A program made the position numbers and the translations under genes. The notes under the pieces were generated by a model. The model was given only the letters and a program-made list of their open reading frames with translations, was not told the DNA's origin and did not search any database. Below, in pieces: positions 1-8,741 of a stretch of 64,000 nt of DNA. Positions within the stretch are counted from its first letter, which is position 1, and each line of letters begins with the position of its first letter. The stretch comes from Candidatus Bathyarchaeota archaeon (GTDB taxonomy: Archaea; Thermoproteota; Bathyarchaeia; Bathyarchaeales; Bathycorpusculaceae). The stretch covers positions 124,001 to 188,000 of the forward strand of contig JAOZHZ010000028.1 of assembly GCA_026014615.1 (NCBI GenBank). Reading direction: 5' to 3'.

Positions 1-828
1 AGCGCAGGCGCATATGCTATTCTACGTTTGTCCCTGTGCACTGTTTTACCGGGTTTAGCCTTGAACGACGCCGCTTTTGCAACTTCCTTCCTTCACGGAC
101 TGGCAATTTTCGGTGTTATTTCAGCGTTTTTCGGCGCCTTCATCTCCTTGGTTGAAACAGACATAAAACGAATAATTGCTTACTCCAGCATCGCCCACAT
201 GGGCTACGTCATGTTCGGCCTTTCCTTGTTCCCCGCAGCCTTAGCCTTAACTTTAGCTGAGGGTGCCTCTGTAAATCAGGCGGCGTTAACCTTAACTGGT
301 ATAGTGGTGGCTAGCGTTGCAATCTTGGGGACAGTGCTCCATATTCTAACCCACGCCGTAAGCAAGGGACTCTTATTCCTTACCGCAGGTTCAGTAATGC
401 ATCAAACTGAAGAACGTGACATCCGAAAGATGGGGGGACTCGCAGGCAAAATGCCTTTCACAGGCGTATCCTCCATTATAGCAGCTTTAAGCATTGCAGG
501 TTCGCCGCCGTTTGCTTGCTTCTGGAGTGAATTTTTCATATTCGTAGGCGCCTTCGAAATAATCCGGGCAGACGCATTTTACACTATTCCAACAATTTTC
601 ATGCTGATAGCAACAGTGCTTTCACTGGCTTACTCATTGCGATTTGTAAACAAAGTTTTCCTAGGGCAATCAAAAACTGGAAACAGCGATTCCTCAATTG
701 TAAAGAAAATAATAGATGTGCCCACTTCGATGAAGCTGGCCATGGTGATTTTGGTAGTTTTCGTGATAATTCTTGGAATCTACCCCACATTCTTTATAAA
801 CTTGATTAAAGCTGTACCCATAATTTAA
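1..828 (+). CDS. NuoM/NuoL-like proton-translocating membrane subunit, 5' partial
   Basis: The reading frame is open through base 1, so the gene begins outside the window. The protein is a polytopic membrane subunit of the complex I / Mrp antiporter / membrane hydrogenase superfamily (Proton_antipo_M). Seen: the signature DIKRIIAYSSIAHMG, the helix HILTHAVSKGLLFLTAGS followed by RDIRKMGGL, and a GSPPFACFWSE loop, all typical of NuoM/NuoL-type proton channels. It would move H+ or Na+ across the membrane, driven by a redox module encoded upstream. The next gene, another antiporter-like subunit, starts 3 bases after its stop, so the two are co-transcribed. Which complex it belongs to (Fpo-, Mbh- or Mrp-like) cannot be decided without the upstream genes. 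Confidence 0.85.
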   Translation, partial: SAGAYAILRLSLCTVLPGLALNDAAFATSFLHGLAIFGVISAFFGAFISLVETDIKRIIAYSSIAHMGYVMFGLSLFPAALALTLAEGASVNQAALTLTGIVVASVAILGTVLHILTHAVSKGLLFLTAGSVMHQTEERDIRKMGGLAGKMPFTGVSSIIAALSIAGSPPFACFWSEFFIFVGAFEIIRADAFYTIPTIFMLIATVLSLAYSLRFVNKVFLGQSKTGNSDSSIVKKIIDVPTSMKLAMVILVVFVIILGIYPTFFINLIKAVPII

Positions 829-831
829 GAA

Positions 832-2361
832 GTGAGTTTCATGGTCAGCGTTTACGACGTCGCATACCCAATCGTGACCTTTATTGTTTTCGCAATCTTA
901 ACAATCCCCACTTTCAGACTTATCCGAAAAACGAAACATGAAACCGCTTTGAGCCTCGTCTGGTTCGCTCTGGTCTTCGCTTGCGCGTTTGCTGCAGTTG
1001 CAAACCTAGCGATACAATACTACCAAATTCCCCTTGACCAGTCCTTCGTCAACATACCTCTGGCAGCAACAGCATCAGCGCCTTCAGAAGTTTCAAGCGC
1101 CTTCATGATTGACGGCATATCCATCTACATGACCATAATTATGGTTGCCGTAAGCGCCACCGTTATCCTCTACAGTATTTTCTATATTAACCCTTCAAAA
1201 CGTCCATCCGAAAGGTACTTTGCCATAATGCTCCTCCTTGTTGCGGCTTTAATCGGCGCAGTATGCGCAGGAGATTTGCTGACGCTTTTCATCTTCTGGG
1301 AAGCCGCGGCGGCAGGTTCAAGTTTTCTGATGCTTTACAAGAAGAACCGCCAAAGCCTCAACGCCACACTAAAATACATAGTTATGATAGTTATCGCCTC
1401 CGCCTTCATAGTTTTTGGTTTATCTTTGGTTTACGGAATAACTGGCACCTTAAATTTCTGGGCAGTTAAAGACGCTTTAATGGTTTTAACCGATAAGTCC
1501 CTGCTAATACTTGCCTTCATTTTCATAGCCGCAGGCTACGCAATCGAAGCAGCCATTGTGCCTTTCCACTTCTGGCTCCCAGACGCTTACAACGCTGCAC
1601 CCGCTTCCTCGTCAGCTTTCCTCTCTGCGTTGGTGGACCAAGGAAGCTACTACGTGCTGATACGTGTGCTTATATTCATCTTAACACCGACGGCGGTTCT
1701 AGACTGGCGTCTCATGCTGGCTTTCATGGCAGCTTTCACCATGATTGTAGGTAACATGTTCGCGCTAATCCAGAACAACGTCAAAGTCCTGATAGGTAAC
1801 ATCTGCGTCGCTGACGTAGGCTACAACCTTGTTGCCATGGCAAGCATCGTTCCCGGCGTGGCTGGTGCTGTTACTCTTGGGCTGCAAGGCAACTTGTACT
1901 TCTTCCTTATAGGTGGCATAACCACGGCGCTTTCCTTCATGGCTGTGGGTATAATGAACCATTACGGCTTCAAGACCCTCAAGGACTTTGCGGGTATCGG
2001 TCGAAGGTTACCGTATACAAGTTTTGCTTTGCTGATTGCAGCGTTGTCATTTGCAGGTGTTCCCCCGTTAGGCGGCTTCATAGCCAAGTACTTGGTGTTC
2101 ACCGCTGCAATAGAAGCGGACTTTGCTTGGCTGGCAGTCATCGGTGTCATAATGAGCGTTGTGCAAACGGCTTACCTGTTCCGCCTAATTAACGTCATGT
2201 ACGCAAAGAAGCCGAAGGATGAAACACGGATAAAGGAGCCGCTGAAGCTGCTTATTCCAATCTTCATCTTGGTAGGGGCAATAATCATACTGGGGCTGTT
2301 TCCGTCAATAGTTCTTGACCCGATACAGCACGCAGTAAACCAGTTCCCCTTCATGCCCTAA
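832..2361 (+). CDS. NuoN/MrpD-like proton-translocating membrane subunit
   Basis: This 509-residue polytopic membrane protein is the last visible gene of the ion-pump operon. Family marks: a conserved Glu in FWEAAAAGSS (around residue 155), the loop PFHFWLPDAYNAAPASSS (around residue 245) where NuoL/M/N and MrpD have their channel Lys/His region, and GVPPLGGF near the C-terminus. It is expected to form one antiporter-like half-channel pair. The first start is GTG at 832; an ATG three codons later (841) is equally possible because no clear ribosome site is seen. The gene ends with a short intergenic T-rich stretch before an independent promoter for the acetyltransferase. Confidence 0.85.
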   Translation: MSFMVSVYDVAYPIVTFIVFAILTIPTFRLIRKTKHETALSLVWFALVFACAFAAVANLAIQYYQIPLDQSFVNIPLAATASAPSEVSSAFMIDGISIYMTIIMVAVSATVILYSIFYINPSKRPSERYFAIMLLLVAALIGAVCAGDLLTLFIFWEAAAAGSSFLMLYKKNRQSLNATLKYIVMIVIASAFIVFGLSLVYGITGTLNFWAVKDALMVLTDKSLLILAFIFIAAGYAIEAAIVPFHFWLPDAYNAAPASSSAFLSALVDQGSYYVLIRVLIFILTPTAVLDWRLMLAFMAAFTMIVGNMFALIQNNVKVLIGNICVADVGYNLVAMASIVPGVAGAVTLGLQGNLYFFLIGGITTALSFMAVGIMNHYGFKTLKDFAGIGRRLPYTSFALLIAALSFAGVPPLGGFIAKYLVFTAAIEADFAWLAVIGVIMSVVQTAYLFRLINVMYAKKPKDETRIKEPLKLLIPIFILVGAIIILGLFPSIVLDPIQHAVNQFPFMP

Positions 2362-2441
2362 CCTTCTTTTTCCCACACACCTTTTTCTTACTTGAATCCC
2401 AAAAGGCAATTATTTTATTCGCGTCACCCGTACTCATTGGC

Positions 2442-3305
2442 ATGCACTCTGGCAACTACACAAAAGAAGACCTGTCCATCAAGCACATGAAAAAGGCAGA
2501 AGTCAATGTCGCCATAGACTGGGCTCAAAAAGAAGGATGGAACCCCGGAATCCACGACGCCGAATGCTTCTTCCAAGCTGACCCAGACGGCTTCTACGCC
2601 GCAAAAATCGCTGATGAAATCGTCGGCACCGTTTCCGCAGTTAAATATTCTTCAAATTTTGCTTTCGAAGGGCTAATGATAGTTAAGTCTGAGTTCAGGC
2701 AGAAAGGCGTCGGCTCCGCAATGCAGGCTTTCGTTAATGACCTTTGCAGAAACGTTAATCTGGGCTTGGATGGCGTTTTGCAGATGCAGGAAAAGTACGA
2801 GCGCGTCGGCTTCAATTACGTCCACAAAAATACGCGGTACGCAGGCGTAGTCAAGGAAACTTCATCGGGTGACTGTTTATCGATTCAGAAGGCGGATTTC
2901 GCTGACGTTGCAGCTTTCGACTCGAAATTCTTTCCTGCCCCAAGACCCCGCTTTTTGGAGGGGTGGCTTTTCCAAAAAGACGCTTCTGCCATGTTGGCTC
3001 GTGAAAAACAAAGTGATGCAGTTTGCGGTTATGGTGTGATCCGGAAGTGTTTTTCGGGGCACAAAATAGGTCCATTGTTTGCAGTTGACCCTGTTGTTGC
3101 GGAATCCTTGTTTAACGACCTTGTTGTCTCGGTGAACGGTGAAAAGGTTTTTTTGGATCTCCCTGAACCAAACACCGCTGCAGTTGAGCTTGCAAACCGG
3201 CAGGGAATGATGCCCGTTTTCAGCACAGTACGCATGTACACTAAGCAGGAACCTAAACTGCCACTGGACAAAATTTACGGCGTGACCTCTTTCGAGCTTG
3301 GATGA
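2442..3305 (+). CDS. GNAT N-acetyltransferase, two-domain
   Basis: The N-terminal half (about residues 15-145) is a GNAT acyltransferase fold with the acetyl-CoA binding pattern RQKGVGSAM around residue 87. The C-terminal half (about 150-280) resembles the second domain found in YitH/HolE-type acetyltransferases. The substrate cannot be predicted. A TATA-like TATTTTAT at 2411-2418 lies about 27 bases before the ATG, so the message is probably leaderless. The gene stands alone, followed by a T-tract terminator. Confidence 0.8.
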   Translation: MHSGNYTKEDLSIKHMKKAEVNVAIDWAQKEGWNPGIHDAECFFQADPDGFYAAKIADEIVGTVSAVKYSSNFAFEGLMIVKSEFRQKGVGSAMQAFVNDLCRNVNLGLDGVLQMQEKYERVGFNYVHKNTRYAGVVKETSSGDCLSIQKADFADVAAFDSKFFPAPRPRFLEGWLFQKDASAMLAREKQSDAVCGYGVIRKCFSGHKIGPLFAVDPVVAESLFNDLVVSVNGEKVFLDLPEPNTAAVELANRQGMMPVFSTVRMYTKQEPKLPLDKIYGVTSFELG

Positions 3306-3322
3306 CTCTTCAGACAGGATTG

Positions 3323-3347
3323 TTTTTTAGAGAGAATCTCGTTTTTT
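3323..3347 (+). terminator. Transcription terminator after the GNAT gene
   Basis: Two T6 tracts (3323-3328 and 3342-3347) flank a small GAGA-GAA-TCTC hairpin just after the acetyltransferase stop codon. Archaeal RNA polymerase terminates at U-rich tracts, with or without a hairpin. Confidence 0.6.
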
Positions 3348-3458
3348 AATACAGGTAACTTGTGATTCTTTGGTATACCGTCAGTTCTATTGCTCTGTTG
3401 CTGCATCATTGACGTTTCTGAGTTTCTAAAAAAATCAAAATAACGGAAACGAAAACCA

Positions 3459-4835
3459 ATGAAGTTCTGTTTGTTTTCAAAATCTAATAGACGCCTTTTC
3501 GGCGTAGCGTTAGCAGCAAGTTTACCTGCGATTCTTTTTGTCTCTCTAGTGCCCTTAGTTTTTTCTGAGCCTCTCCCAAGCTTCACTATCCCCTGTAGAA
3601 CAACCACTTACGGCGAATCATGGGTGGGCGATTACGCTTTTGGACTTTTCCAAAATAACCCCTCACACGTATTTGTCCCTGTTGCAAGTTATCTTGTAAT
3701 AATGGATTCTGAAGTAAACCTGCTTCACCTACGGGAGTGGGCGGGTTCAAGCTACCAGGGCGAAGTTTCCTACATTGCACCTGGCACGCTTCTGTTTCAG
3801 GGCGAAGGGGGATCATATGTGCATTTTTGGAATTTCTCCTCAGGAAACGTCACTGACTTTGACGCCGTCGAGGGGCATCATGACGTGGACTACAATCCGA
3901 TCAATAATACGGTTTTGACGTTGAATAATTATGTGCGGGAAGTCAATGGAACAAGCTACCTTTTTGATACAATTGTGGAATACAACGCTACAGGTTCGGC
4001 TGTTTGGGTTTGGGACACATATGACCATATACCTCTTAGCCAGCAAAGTGTCTATAACCTAACATCAACTGTGGATAATCAGACTGTTGTTGACTTTACG
4101 CATGCGAATTCTCTGCAGTGGTACTACAACGAAAGCATCGTATACTTTAACTGCCGCCATACCAACACCTTCTACAAAATCAATCAAACTACAGGAGATT
4201 TAATCTGGTCCTGCGGAGAATTCGGTGATTTCACCCTGTTGGATGCTCAAGGCAATCAGGTGGAGAGTCTTTGGTACGGTTGTCATGATGTTAAGCAAGT
4301 TGAACCCAACGTTTTCATTATGTTCAACAACGATTTTGGGAACGTGACGGACTTTAACAATGAGCAGAGTGCGATGCAGGAAGTTACCATAAATGAACAG
4401 GACATGACTGCTTACGTCAGCTGGAGCTGGACTGCCCCCAAAGAACTTTACAGCGCCTACTGGGGAGAAACCGCCCGTTTGCCCAACGGCAACAGAATCG
4501 GCGTCTTCGGAACACTCACCCATCCTTTAGCTCAAACCACACCCTACTTGGTTAACGACACAGGTGCCGTGCTGGTTGAAGTTAACCCGCAAGGTGAACT
4601 GGTGAAGCTCTACGAGTTCCCGCACGGCTGGGGCATCTACCGAATCGAGCCTTTGCCTGTACGACTTAACCCAACTCCCAGCCCCACCGCAACCGTTACT
4701 CCAACTACAAATCCCGCGTTAGGCGGCATCCCAACCATGTGCATCTACGCGATTCTTGCATCAGTTGTTGTCGCTTTCGTGATTGTGGTAATCATGCTAT
4801 ACGGCAGAACTAAGAAAGAACCTGAAGTACAATAG
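3459..4835 (+). CDS. Exported arylsulfotransferase-like beta-propeller protein, C-terminal membrane anchor
   Basis: A basic N-terminus followed by a hydrophobic segment (about residues 13-35) forms a signal peptide. The body matches the arylsulfotransferase (ASST)-like family: repeated propeller blades with the family motifs GHHDVDYNP, WDTYDH, DFTHANSLQW and NCRHTNTFYKI, where the His and Arg residues line the active site in bacterial ASST. A Pro/Thr-rich linker (about residues 402-420) leads to a C-terminal transmembrane helix and a basic tail, so the propeller is displayed outside the cell. Many N-glycosylation sequons fit an archaeal surface protein. ASST moves sulfate between phenolic compounds; whether this protein does so is unknown. 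Confidence 0.7.
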   Translation: MKFCLFSKSNRRLFGVALAASLPAILFVSLVPLVFSEPLPSFTIPCRTTTYGESWVGDYAFGLFQNNPSHVFVPVASYLVIMDSEVNLLHLREWAGSSYQGEVSYIAPGTLLFQGEGGSYVHFWNFSSGNVTDFDAVEGHHDVDYNPINNTVLTLNNYVREVNGTSYLFDTIVEYNATGSAVWVWDTYDHIPLSQQSVYNLTSTVDNQTVVDFTHANSLQWYYNESIVYFNCRHTNTFYKINQTTGDLIWSCGEFGDFTLLDAQGNQVESLWYGCHDVKQVEPNVFIMFNNDFGNVTDFNNEQSAMQEVTINEQDMTAYVSWSWTAPKELYSAYWGETARLPNGNRIGVFGTLTHPLAQTTPYLVNDTGAVLVEVNPQGELVKLYEFPHGWGIYRIEPLPVRLNPTPSPTATVTPTTNPALGGIPTMCIYAILASVVVAFVIVVIMLYGRTKKEPEVQ

Positions 4836-4881
4836 CCCAAAGATTTCTATAGAGTGGTGTTATACGCTTTGAGAAAAGGTG

Positions 4882-4969
4882 TGGCGCCGAGGAAGGGATT
4901 CGAACCCCTGCGGACCGCAAGGTCCACGGGCTCTCAAGGCCCGCGCGTTAACCACTCTGCCACCTCGGC
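4882..4969 (-). tRNA. tRNA-Ser (anticodon UGA)
   Basis: Read on the minus strand, a 7-bp acceptor stem GCCGAGG/CCTCGGC closes the cloverleaf. The anticodon stem CGGGC/GCCCG carries loop CTTGAGA (anticodon UGA, serine). A long variable arm GGACC-TTGC-GGTCC is typical of class II tRNASer, and the T loop TTCGAAT is intact. The 3' CCA is encoded (4882-4884). No intron is visible. Confidence 0.95.
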
Positions 4970-5073
4970 ACGCTTTTGCACCTTCACATTTGTTTTCTGT
5001 CTTAAAATCTTTACTTGAGTTTCCACTTCAAAACAGCTATCTTTACATGTAAAAATTCTTTTTTGGTGAAACG

Positions 5074-5092
5074 CCCCCTCAAAAAAAGGGGG
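5074..5092 (-). terminator. Hairpin terminator after the beta-propeller gene
   Basis: On the minus strand, just after the stop at 5106, CCCCC and GGGGG arms enclose a T7 tract. It lies where the transcript of the large exported protein should end. Confidence 0.55.
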
Positions 5093-5105
5093 ATGAAAAT
5101 GTTGT

Positions 5106-7646
5106 TTATCTGCGTCGTCGAAGCATTAGAGCGGCAATTGAGATGACAGCTATTATGACAATTACTGCAATCGCGATGTAAATCCATGATGTGACTTCCG
5201 CGGCTGGTGAAGGCGCTGGTGGAATAGTCGCTGTCCCCGTTGCTGTTGTTGTCGCTGTAGGTGAAGGCGATTCACCAGTTGCTGCACCAACGGTTAAGGT
5301 TGTGGTGCCAAAGGATCGCCAGTAAGATTCGGAGCCTCCGAAGGTTGCCACTATCTCGTAGATGTCTTCTGTTGGCGGCGTCCACAAGAAGCGGAACACT
5401 CCGTTAACGTCGCTGGTTGTAGAGCCTATGTCAATTATTGTTCCGTCTGAATGGATAGCTTGTAGCGTTACAGGGACGCCGGTTGCGTTGGTTGGGCAGG
5501 TTTTCTGCATGTTCTGGTACTGCATCCATTCGGTCATGTACTCGTCTGCTATCGCGGGGGTACTTGGCTGTGCGGGTGACATATCCATGACTGTGCCCGT
5601 TATGCCTACCGCTTCGTTTAGAGCAGCGTGCCCTTGTGAAGCAGTAACTGTGGTTTCCGTTTGTCCTTTGCCGAAGCAGTAAAGTCGGTTGTCGCCTCCG
5701 TTAAGGGACACCAAGTAGCCATCTGCAATTACGGGTGCTTGGAACCATCCTAGTATGTTCCATATGCCTTCGCCTGTTTCAGCGTTTATACAATGGAGTT
5801 TTTCTCCTCTCCACATGGGTTTGGTCGGGCTGTGTTCACCTGTGCACACGTAAAGTTTTTCGTCTGCGACGCTAAAGCCGACGCTTGAGAATGGGTACGT
5901 GCCGTAGGGTGTTTCAAGCCCGCTGTTTCCTGACCAGTAATCCCACAGATGTTCGCCTGTATACAGGTCGTAGGCGTGTACCATTCCGTCGTATGCAGTT
6001 GCGTAGAGTTTGCCGTACGCGATGTTATGTGTGCCTCCCGATTGCCCTCCAGAATACATACCCCACGCGTTTTCGTATGGCTCGGTTGGACCCCACATGT
6101 ACTCTCCTGTTGACGAGTTGTAGCCGTACCACGCAAGCTCTTCCTTAATGTATTCGGTGTACACTCCTTCCGCCATGGGACCTTGGACTCCGTAAGCGGT
6201 AGCTCCAGGTATGAGCGTGCGGTTAACACGGAAAAGTTCCTCTCCATTTAATGCACTGTAGCCAATTTCCATTTGCCATGGCGTAGGCAGGAAAGTGCTT
6301 CCTGTGGTGGCAAGTATGGTGCCGTCCCAGGAGTCAATTTTAGATAACGCTTGCACTCCTTCCACATCAGGTATTGAAACGTTCCATTGTACGCCTTCTC
6401 GCCAGTCAAGTACTCTTCTGTTATCTGGTCTCCATTGCCATGCGTCGGTGCTGGTATTACCCGCGGGGGGTATAGCTCTGCTTGAATTCCACATTGCTAA
6501 CCAGTTGTTTGTGCCGTCCAGCATGTAAATTAAGAGGTCTCCTGTTGGTGAGAAGACGGATGTGCCTGTTGACGCGTTAGTCATGCTGAGTATTAGATCT
6601 CCTGAGAAGGCGTCATACATGAAGTACATGTTCTGTGGTGGTCCAGTCATTTCCCATAGGTACGCGAATCCTCCGTGTTGGTTTGGCGACTCGTAACTGT
6701 AGACTTGTCCCATGGTTATAGCGTTGTACCACCTGACGTTGAAGATGTTTTGGTGGTATGAATCGACACTGGTGTTGTTTTCGTACCAGAGGGTCTCTCC
6801 TGTCCGTAAGTCTACACAGTAGAATCCGTATCTTGGGGCATTGGGGGTGTTATAGTATAGTCTGCCTTGGATAATGACTGGAGGACCAAATTTGGGCTCG
6901 TAGGTTTGTCCCTCGTTGTATTGATTGGTGAAAAATTCGCCTCCGATTATGCCTCCAAAGTATATCTCTCTTGTCCAGAGTATGTGGGCGGTGCTGGGCG
7001 CAGTTGTATAGGGGTTAAATCTGCCTTTGCTGTTGTAATCGCCTACTCCTATACGGGATGAACCTGAAGTGCTGTACCAGTTGCCCGAAATAGCCCACCA
7101 CTCCCTGTTTTCTTGATCTATTGGGCGTTCCCAGTAGTCTTCTGGAAGAGGCCAATCGGGATACGCTGGTATCGGTTCTTGTTGTACTACCAGCTCTACG
7201 GATGGGCTTGTGCTGCCGCTGTACATGACGTCAACGGGGTTTCCAAATCGGTCTTCACCCGTTATGTGTTGTCCAGGGAAGGTCCATTGGAAAAAGTAGC
7301 TGCCCAGTTGGTCTGGTTCATAAATGAAGTATTGGAGCCCCACGGGGTCTGATGTGAATGGTCCTTGGGTTTCGTTTGTTCCGTCGGGTTTGGTGATTGT
7401 GCATAGCATGTCTTGCCAGCGATCTCCGCCTGCGCCTCCTGCGGTTAGGGGTACTACGTTGAGCCACATCGTAACCAGTACTGATTGATTGATTCCTACA
7501 GGGTTAGGAGACACAGCAAGATAGGCATAAGTCGGTAGTTCTTCTTGTGCTTCGCTGATTGGTGCATTCACTAAGAGTATTGTGGCTGTCAGCATCAGAA
7601 TCAAAAAAGTTGTAACAACTGAGGTTTTGGTTTTTTGGAGTTTCAA
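5106..7646 (-). CDS. Large exported PQQ-like beta-propeller protein, C-terminal membrane anchor
   Basis: The frame opens at an ATG at 7661, but that ATG lies inside GGAGGAT, a good ribosome site 8 bases before a TTG at 7646, so TTG is the likelier start. An N-terminal signal segment is followed by an Ig-like domain (about residues 40-150). A long PQQ/BamB-like propeller follows, with repeated tryptophan-rich blades such as LYCVD..TGE.LW, AYDLYTGEHLWDYW and LHCINAETGEGIW. A second Ig-like domain, a Ser/Pro/Thr linker and a C-terminal helix ending in RRRR complete it. It is probably an anchored cell-surface protein binding a ligand or other proteins. No catalytic site is recognised. Confidence 0.75.
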   Translation of the reverse strand: MKLQKTKTSVVTTFLILMLTATILLVNAPISEAQEELPTYAYLAVSPNPVGINQSVLVTMWLNVVPLTAGGAGGDRWQDMLCTITKPDGTNETQGPFTSDPVGLQYFIYEPDQLGSYFFQWTFPGQHITGEDRFGNPVDVMYSGSTSPSVELVVQQEPIPAYPDWPLPEDYWERPIDQENREWWAISGNWYSTSGSSRIGVGDYNSKGRFNPYTTAPSTAHILWTREIYFGGIIGGEFFTNQYNEGQTYEPKFGPPVIIQGRLYYNTPNAPRYGFYCVDLRTGETLWYENNTSVDSYHQNIFNVRWYNAITMGQVYSYESPNQHGGFAYLWEMTGPPQNMYFMYDAFSGDLILSMTNASTGTSVFSPTGDLLIYMLDGTNNWLAMWNSSRAIPPAGNTSTDAWQWRPDNRRVLDWREGVQWNVSIPDVEGVQALSKIDSWDGTILATTGSTFLPTPWQMEIGYSALNGEELFRVNRTLIPGATAYGVQGPMAEGVYTEYIKEELAWYGYNSSTGEYMWGPTEPYENAWGMYSGGQSGGTHNIAYGKLYATAYDGMVHAYDLYTGEHLWDYWSGNSGLETPYGTYPFSSVGFSVADEKLYVCTGEHSPTKPMWRGEKLHCINAETGEGIWNILGWFQAPVIADGYLVSLNGGDNRLYCFGKGQTETTVTASQGHAALNEAVGITGTVMDMSPAQPSTPAIADEYMTEWMQYQNMQKTCPTNATGVPVTLQAIHSDGTIIDIGSTTSDVNGVFRFLWTPPTEDIYEIVATFGGSESYWRSFGTTTLTVGAATGESPSPTATTTATGTATIPPAPSPAAEVTSWIYIAIAVIVIIAVISIAALMLRRRR

Positions 7647-7758
7647 ATTTATATCCTCCAAAAGTTTCCCTAATTAAATATCCCTTGAATTATTTATTAA
7701 ACATTGTTGAAAAATTGTTTTTTCGTTCAAAATTTGAGGCGGTACAGTTTGACGCGAG

Positions 7759-8577
7759 TCAGTTTCTTTGGGCAATAATAATGAGCCGTTTGGCGTCCTC
7801 GTTGTATTGCTGTCCCTCATAATTACCGTCAACACGCACAGCCTGCAAATCTGTTCCTGAAAGCAATACCTCCAGTTGCGAAAGCTCGTAAAGGCGAGCG
7901 ATATGATATCTGACAATGATTTTCTTTGTTTTCTTGTTGCGGAAAACCCACAAGTCCCGCAGTTTCTCTCCGCCGCAGGTTATGCTACGTTTCTGTAGCA
8001 GGTGAAAGCTTGAGTATTCTTTCCATTTAAACAGGACTGCAAGCTGAGGGAACTTGGGTAACTGTTTGTAGAGGAAGCTTAAATTAAACCTGAACCGTTT
8101 CCCGTAACGGCGTAGCAGACGTGGACGGTTAAAAACATCAAGCAACAAAAAACCTTCAGCCCTCAAGGTTCTTGCAGCCTCTTTGAGGCTCTGAGTGTCC
8201 TCCTCTTCAGAGGGCAAATAGCCAAAACTGGCGTCTAAACTCAACACAGCCACGAAAACTTCGGAGGCAAAGGGCAGAAACCGCATATCCGCCCTAACCC
8301 AAGGCACACGCATTCCAGCCTCGAACGCTTTGCTTTTGGCTATTTCCAGAAGATTTGACGAAACATCCAGCCCAACCACGGTGTAACCTGATACGCTGAG
8401 GGCAATGGTGTGTCTTCCGCTTCCGCATCCTAAATCAAGCACCCAGCCTTCGGCTTTGACGTTGTTTTTGACGTAGTTGAGCTGTTTTTGTGTATTGTCT
8501 GCTTGGGCGATTTCTGTCCAGTACCTGCTTATGTCGTTGAAAAGTGACTGCGTGGGGACTTGGTGTTTAGACTTCAA
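7759..8577 (-). CDS. Class I SAM-dependent methyltransferase
   Basis: The 272-residue protein carries motif I LDLGCGSGRHT (about residue 53) and the acidic motif II VVGLDVSS, the SAM-binding pocket of Rossmann-fold methyltransferases, followed by WVRADMRFLPF and LSLDASFGYL (motifs III/IV). The closest type is the Methyltransf_25/11 group; the substrate is unknown. The start is TTG at 8577 with no strong ribosome site, so the true start could be slightly downstream. It is transcribed divergently from rbkR and shares the 160-bp promoter region containing the rbkR inverted repeat. Confidence 0.75.
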   Translation of the reverse strand: MKSKHQVPTQSLFNDISRYWTEIAQADNTQKQLNYVKNNVKAEGWVLDLGCGSGRHTIALSVSGYTVVGLDVSSNLLEIAKSKAFEAGMRVPWVRADMRFLPFASEVFVAVLSLDASFGYLPSEEEDTQSLKEAARTLRAEGFLLLDVFNRPRLLRRYGKRFRFNLSFLYKQLPKFPQLAVLFKWKEYSSFHLLQKRSITCGGEKLRDLWVFRNKKTKKIIVRYHIARLYELSQLEVLLSGTDLQAVRVDGNYEGQQYNEDAKRLIIIAQRN

Positions 8578-8671
8578 CCTTAAGTTTCTCCTGTGCTGTA
8601 TTAGGTTGCTTTTATGGGAATAAATAAGCTGTTTCTTCCTTAGCTGGTACGCTGTTACAATACGATTAATC

Positions 8672-8727
8672 CTGTAGGTTCGAGCCGTTTAAATAACCAC
8701 ACTAAACTAATAGATACTAACCTACAG
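8672..8727 (+). promoter_or_regulatory. rbkR promoter with candidate RbkR operator (inverted repeat)
   Basis: A perfect 9-bp inverted repeat, CTGTAGGTT at 8672-8680 and AACCTACAG at 8719-8727, brackets a TATA box TTTAAATA at 8688-8695. With the usual spacing, transcription would begin near 8717-8720, inside the right arm. A bound protein would therefore block both the upstream promoter element and the start site. The downstream gene is the HTH-riboflavin kinase RbkR, a family known to repress riboflavin genes in archaea, so autoregulation is the simplest reading. Confidence 0.6.
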
Positions 8728-8741
8728 CGAGATGCAAAACA

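Noticed and set aside
5362-6528. Several open frames on the plus strand inside the large propeller gene
   Set aside because: Antisense shadows of a long conserved coding frame on the minus strand.
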